Shown in pieces: positions 60,644-64,000 of a DNA stretch of 64,000 bases. Both the position numbers and the translations under genes were made by a program. Every line of letters starts with the position of its first letter. The first letter of the stretch is position 1. Below the pieces are notes generated by a model. That model had not been told where the DNA came from. It searched no databases and saw only the letters and a program-made list of their open reading frames with translations. Source of the DNA: UMGS1883 sp045636425. Lineage in GTDB: Bacteria > Bacillota > Clostridia > UMGS1883. The stretch covers positions 55,485 to 119,484 of the forward strand of contig JAZTXM010000003.1 of assembly GCA_045636425.1 (NCBI GenBank). The letters are read 5' to 3'.

Positions 60644-62119
60644 TCAACGATAATATTCAATAATTTTCCCCGTACTGAGATTTACAATTCTGCCGTTTCG
60701 TGCATATGTTGTGAAGCAATAAGGCGTTCCTTGTGGAGATATATACAACTCCCCGTCTATATAAGGATAAACCTTTTCAAAGGCTCCGCTTTCAAGGTCA
60801 ATTGTATAAAATCCGCTGTTAACGGTGCTTATAGGTGCACCTATTGTGGATGAAGTGCCCTGATCATTTTGTGCATCGTACCATATTGCTTTTACATAAA
60901 GCTTATTGCCCGAAACTCCTATTGCCTGAATCGAATTAATTATATCGGAATATTTATCCGCGAGGCTTACAAATTTATCATTTTCGGGGTTGTAATGGTA
61001 AATATCCGAAAAGCTGTTGGACCATCTTCCCGCATTATAGGGCGAATATCCGCTTGAGCATATATAATATCCTCCGCACTTATCGGCAAATATACCGCTG
61101 AAATTATTTTTATCGTCCCAGGGAAGTGGACGCACTCCCTTTTCATCCTTTACGAGTACATATTCACTGTGAGGGGTATACGGTGCAGGTATATTGGCAG
61201 TGTACACACAGAGATAAATGATCGAGCCTTTGTCCGTTTTATATTCCACGGCAGTTGGGTCTATTTTCTCCGATTCTTTTATTGTTAATAGCAAATCGTC
61301 ACCACAGTATATGCTTTTATCACTGACTGTAAGCGAAAGCTCCGTTCCATCAAGTCTGTTATAGCTTCTGTCGTTTTCATCTTTCGGGATATGATCCCTG
61401 TAATCTGCGAGGAAGCTTATCGTTTCCTCATTAGTATCAAAAAGATACTTCTTCCAGTAGGAATCAATGAGAGTTCCTCCCACAACCTCACCGTTTTCGT
61501 CAAGATGCGGGTCATAAATTGAAACCTTATCCCACAAAATCATATTATCGCCCTCGGTGCTGTAGGGATAGGCAAGGTCAGAAATTTCACCCGGTTTAAG
61601 AGAAAAAGAATAATCCTCCTCAGACCACTCTATATCAAAATTCAATTCCTCATAAGCAAAACGCCATGTCATTGGAAAATATGTCACACCGCGGAAATTA
61701 AGAAGCGGGTATTCCTCCTTGGAATTATCAATGCTGATTCCATTAAGATAAATGGGGTATGTGGGTATTTCAGCCTGATAATCCTTGTTGTAATAATTTC
61801 TTTTATTTTCTCCGTACGGTTTCATTTCACGACCGTATGAATCCTGAAAATGCTTTGCAATAAAAAGACCTTTTTCAGAATCAAAGCCACTGCATAGCCC
61901 AAGAGCCGCACATAAATCATAGGTCATGGGAAAATATGTGATATCCTTGTACGTAATGAGCGGAAACTCCACATTGGCGTTATCCACAACCTGCTCGAGA
62001 ATAGTGGTCTTGAAAGGAGCGATGTTCACTTTTGCGGTTGTGCCTTTCGCCATTACCGGGAAGGCGCAAATGCCTATGCACATTACTATAGTGATTATTG
62101 CTGCTGTCAGTTTTTTCAT
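60644..62119 (-). CDS. Secreted protein with copper-amine-oxidase-N-like repeats
   Basis: A 491-residue exported protein. Signal peptide (1-24, ending VMAKG). Two repeats resemble the amine oxidase N-terminal (stalk) domain common in Clostridia: about 30-110 (FPLITYKDITYFPMTYDLCAALGL) and 115-190 (YPLLNFRGVTYFPMTWRFAYEEL). The rest (about 200-491) reads like a beta-propeller or DUF5050-type domain (YICSSGYSPY, LYVKAIWYD, SGAFEKVYPYIDG). No copper-binding or topaquinone motif is present, so it is not an amine oxidase. Role unknown; a surface-exposed binding protein is possible. Confidence 0.8.
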   Translation of the reverse strand: MKKLTAAIITIVMCIGICAFPVMAKGTTAKVNIAPFKTTILEQVVDNANVEFPLITYKDITYFPMTYDLCAALGLCSGFDSEKGLFIAKHFQDSYGREMKPYGENKRNYYNKDYQAEIPTYPIYLNGISIDNSKEEYPLLNFRGVTYFPMTWRFAYEELNFDIEWSEEDYSFSLKPGEISDLAYPYSTEGDNMILWDKVSIYDPHLDENGEVVGGTLIDSYWKKYLFDTNEETISFLADYRDHIPKDENDRSYNRLDGTELSLTVSDKSIYCGDDLLLTIKESEKIDPTAVEYKTDKGSIIYLCVYTANIPAPYTPHSEYVLVKDEKGVRPLPWDDKNNFSGIFADKCGGYYICSSGYSPYNAGRWSNSFSDIYHYNPENDKFVSLADKYSDIINSIQAIGVSGNKLYVKAIWYDAQNDQGTSSTIGAPISTVNSGFYTIDLESGAFEKVYPYIDGELYISPQGTPYCFTTYARNGRIVNLSTGKIIEYYR

Positions 62120-62243
62120 ATCTGCAACACCCTTTCTTATTTTCTGATTTCAGTATATCATAAAAAATCAGGGATGTAAATGTGTTTTGACACGAAATTC
62201 AATTCAGCTAATGTTTGGCGACAAGAGCCTTTATAAATTGCTA

Positions 62244-62849
62244 TTATCCTATAAACATTTGCGTCCAGTAATTTCCGCTTGCAACATACCCAACACCTAT
62301 TTTTTTATATGAAGCATTTAATATATTGGCACGGTGTCCTGAAGAATTCATCCATGCATTCACAACCGCCTGCGGTGTTTTCTGTCCTTTGGCAATGTTT
62401 TCTGCCGCACTTCTATATGATATACCAAAATTTTTTATCATATTAAACGGACTGCCATAAACCGGGCTGGTGTGTGAAAAATAGTTATTATCTTTCATGT
62501 CCTGCGACTTATATCTTGCCACACGGCTTAGCTGCCAATCTGCTGTAAGGGGATTTAATCCGTTTTTCACCCTGATTTCATTTACAAGTCTGATAACCTC
62601 ATTTTCATAGTTTAAAACTGTTGTATCAGTCTTGGGAATATTCAAAACCTGTCCGGGATAAATGAGATCAGGATTTGCAATATGTAGATTTGCGCTTTTT
62701 ATCTCGCTCAGTCCCACCTCGTGTTTGACTGCAATTTTCCACATGCTGTCACCCTTTACCACCGTGTAGCTTTGTGATGATTGAGCATAACTTGGAAATA
62801 CTGCGGTTATTTGAAATACCGCTATCAGAAAAATTAAGATTTTTTTCAT
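62244..62849 (-). CDS. LysM-CAP domain secreted protein
   Basis: A 201-residue exported protein. After a signal peptide comes a LysM domain (about 30-76; YTVVKGDSMWKIAVKHEVGL and PGQVLNIP) that binds peptidoglycan, then a CAP/SCP domain (about 82-201; NEIRVKNGLNPLTAD, SHTSPVYGSP, AENIAKGQ, GHRANILN). This LysM-CAP form is common in spore formers, near YkwD-type proteins. The enzymatic role of bacterial CAP domains is not settled. AGGAGGTG lies before ATG 62849; the longer frame from 62909 has no such site. Confidence 0.92.
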   Translation of the reverse strand: MKKILIFLIAVFQITAVFPSYAQSSQSYTVVKGDSMWKIAVKHEVGLSEIKSANLHIANPDLIYPGQVLNIPKTDTTVLNYENEVIRLVNEIRVKNGLNPLTADWQLSRVARYKSQDMKDNNYFSHTSPVYGSPFNMIKNFGISYRSAAENIAKGQKTPQAVVNAWMNSSGHRANILNASYKKIGVGYVASGNYWTQMFIG

Positions 62850-62941
62850 TTTAACACCTCCTAATGAAATTACTATATCACTATAACATATAGAGGTGTG
62901 TGTTTTCAAATGTAATATGTGGAACTGGTGGGTAACTTGTT

Positions 62942-62981
62942 AACCAAAAACAGTGTACCTTTTGGTACACTGTTTTTGGTT
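62942..62981. repeat. 18-bp perfect palindrome in a divergent promoter region
   Basis: Arms AACCAAAAACAGTGTACC around TTTT. It lies between two divergently transcribed genes, so no upstream gene needs a terminator here. It may be an operator or an early terminator for either leader. Confidence 0.75.
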
Positions 62982-63050
62982 GTGTCGCAACAAGCGGAGA
63001 TAGCGTTTATTTCGCTATGTTTCTTAACAGAAAATTCCGCCATACTCATT

Positions 63051-63094
63051 ATAAACCGTTTTGGTTTATTTGTCAATATTCCATTTTGGTTTAT
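63051..63094 (+). promoter_or_regulatory. TTTTGGTTTAT repeats upstream of the XRE gene
   Basis: ATAAACC-GTTTT-GGTTTAT (63051-63069) is a palindrome, and TTTTGGTTTAT recurs at 63084. A TATAAT lies at 63097-63102. The repeats are likely operators for the XRE repressor itself. Confidence 0.5.
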
Positions 63095-63119
63095 ATTATA
63101 ATTTTATTGGGGTGATAAT

Positions 63120-63326
63120 ATGTATAAAAGAATTAAAGAATTGCGAGAAGACAATGATTTGTTACAAAAACATTTAGCAGAATACCTACATTGCTCTCAA
63201 GTAGCTTATTCCAGATACGAACTTGGAAGCAGAGATATTCCAACACAAGTCTTAATTGCCTTGGCGAAATTCTATAATACAACAACCGACTATATCCTTG
63301 GTCTTACAGATAAAATAAATCGTTAG
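63120..63326 (+). CDS. XRE-family helix-turn-helix regulator
   Basis: A 68-residue single-domain HTH protein: KELREDNDLLQKHLAEYLH, SQVAYSRYELGSRDIP and ALAKFYNTTTDYILGLTDK. The form is common in Clostridia as a small autonomous regulator, often autorepressing. GGGGTGATA precedes ATG. Palindromic repeats lie right upstream. No target gene is evident downstream; the next plus-strand sequence is a structured spacer. Confidence 0.9.
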   Translation: MYKRIKELREDNDLLQKHLAEYLHCSQVAYSRYELGSRDIPTQVLIALAKFYNTTTDYILGLTDKINR

Positions 63327-63520
63327 GAATATTCATTTTTGGGAACGTGGCACTTTCTGTTACACTAACCTTTGTACCAATACCTACAACCTATCCAAAT
63401 GCATGTTGAGAACGTACATTTTTTGGCTCGTTTTTTACGTGCAGTTTGGGGCTTGAATCAACGAAATAGTACAGACTTCGTTACTTTTTTCAAACCTTCA
63501 CAATATGCAGACGACACCTT

Positions 63521-63665
63521 GTAGCAGCACAGTTTGTGCGTGGCGGATAAACCGCCATCTGCAAACTGTGGCTACTGCGTTTCTTAGCAGTGCTCTTTTT
63601 CTTCCACCGGAAGCGAGCACTGCTAAGACTACCAACTTCGCCACGCTCAGTTGGCACAGCGTGTG
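63521..63665. other. Three-hairpin intergenic element
   Basis: Hairpin A: GTAGC/GCTAC, CACAGTTTG/CAAACTGTG and TGGCGG-ATAAA-CCGCCA nested (63521-63575). Hairpin B: CTTAGCAGTGCTC/GAGCACTGCTAAG enclosing TTCC-ACC-GGAA (63583-63627). Hairpin C: CCAACT/AGTTGG followed by CACA-GCG-TGTG (63632-63665). No credible gene lies in 63327-63716. It could be a structured RNA, a degraded mobile element or a part of the rRNA operon end. Confidence 0.6.
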
Positions 63666-63716
63666 GCTGTTAACCCTTTGGAGTTGGTGCGGACACGCAA
63701 GGAAATGCAAAAAAAT

Positions 63717-63747
63717 AAAGACCACATTTTATGTGGTCTTTATTTTT
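63717..63747 (-). terminator. Terminator after tRNA-Asn
   Basis: Minus strand AAAGACCACAT-AAA-ATGTGGTCTTT followed by ATTTTTTT at the upstream side; its plus-strand reading also has AAATAAAG. It ends the 5S-tRNA transcript. Confidence 0.85.
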
Positions 63748-63748
63748 T

Positions 63749-63824
63749 TGGCTCCCCCTGTTGGGCTCGAACCAACGACAACGCGGTTAACAGCCGCGTG
63801 CTCTGCCAACTGAGCTAAGGAGGA
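63749..63824 (-). tRNA. tRNA-Asn(GTT)
   Basis: A 76-base cloverleaf with encoded CCA. Acceptor TCCTCCT/AGGGGGA, D arm TTAGCTCAGTTGG, anticodon loop CTGTTAACC (anticodon GTT) and T arm GTTGGTTCGAGCCCAAC. It follows the 5S gene on the minus strand. Confidence 0.97.
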
Positions 63825-63830
63825 ATATCT

Positions 63831-63856
63831 ATCACAAAGACCGAAGTCTTTGTGAT
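63831..63856 (-). other. Hairpin between 5S rRNA and tRNA-Asn
   Basis: ATCACAAAGAC-CGAA-GTCTTTGTGAT, an 11-bp stem without T tract, six bases from the tRNA 5' end and six from the 5S 3' end. Likely a processing signal. Confidence 0.6.
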
Positions 63857-63862
63857 GATAGT

Positions 63863-63977
63863 TCCGGCGACGACCTACTTTCCCGGGCAGCTTCCCGCCA
63901 AGTATCATCAGCACTGCAGAGCTTAACTACCGTGTTCGGAATGGGAACGGGTGTGACCTCTGCGTCATAGTCACCGA
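63863..63977 (-). rRNA. rrf: 5S ribosomal RNA
   Basis: About 115 bases on the minus strand. The core CCCGTTCCCATTCCGAACAC is diagnostic, as are GTTAAGCTCTGCAGTGC and GGGAAAGTAGGTCGTCGCC. The 23S gene should lie beyond the right edge. Confidence 0.96.
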
Positions 63978-64000
63978 ATATTTAGTTGAGGTATAATACC

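Noticed and set aside
60644..62119. A copper amine oxidase
   Set aside because: Only stalk-like N-terminal repeats are present; catalytic Tyr/His motifs are missing.
63505..63813. A 102-codon plus-strand frame running into the tRNA
   Set aside because: Its end is the complement of tRNA-Asn, a common false protein, and its body is the three-hairpin spacer. No ribosome site.

Overview
The window looks like a stretch of chromosome from an AT-rich, anaerobic, endospore-forming member of the Clostridia (Bacillota). The evidence is a class III (oxygen-sensitive) ribonucleotide reductase with its activase, a spoVM gene, the holB-ricT pair, S-layer-homology (SLH) surface proteins, long-form HPF, a class A-type RNase P RNA, frequent TTG/GTG starts with strong AGGAGG-type ribosome binding sites, and TTGACA-17-TATAAT promoters. 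No phage, insertion sequence or CRISPR array was seen. The exact genus cannot be told from the sequence.

Left part (1-4730): zinc-ribbon membrane proteins flank a large secreted CHAP/Fn3/ricin-lectin/SLH protein, followed by a small XRE regulator. 4735-11502 (minus) is a housekeeping run: rplS, lepB, rbgA, rnhB, yraN, topB, a nicotinamidase-like hydrolase and nadE. 11860-20291 (plus) carries a YgiQ-type radical SAM protein, folD, a divergent GyrB-like subunit without a partner, a DUF421 membrane protein, a nucleotidyltransferase-phosphomutase fusion whose active-site motifs look lost, and a nitroreductase. 20352-23560 (minus) is dut-nrdG-nrdD, with two probable NrdR boxes over its promoter. 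Divergent from it are a 2-hydroxyacyl-CoA dehydratase-type activase and its dehydratase-like partner.

Middle part: an SLH protein; hpf, an RNase M5-like gene and radC; yqeY, trmK, nif3 and rnpB; then a minus-strand set from a murJ-like flippase through DUF5693, holB, ricT and a 2-hydroxyacid dehydrogenase to an AEC transporter. rpsB-tsf and glyA follow. Two copies of a 154-bp multi-hairpin element lie immediately after radC and tsf. Their differences in the first two stems are compensatory, which makes this the best candidate in the window for an undescribed structured RNA or mobile hairpin element.

Right part: a secreted protein with an overlooked 58-residue peptide gene behind it, a BIG2 lipoprotein flanked by two copies of another hairpin repeat, the 26-codon spoVM, a HAD hydrolase, an Asn/Gln-rich peptide, glycerate kinase, a DMT transporter, a CCA-adding-type enzyme, an M20 peptidase plus D-aminoacylase pair, DUF3048, an Lrp-AGCS amino-acid transporter pair, and an acyl-CoA ligase behind a MarR gene with clear palindromic operators. 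The right edge has a LysM-CAP protein, an XRE regulator, a three-hairpin intergenic element, tRNA-Asn and 5S rRNA, the tail of an rRNA operon that continues beyond the window.
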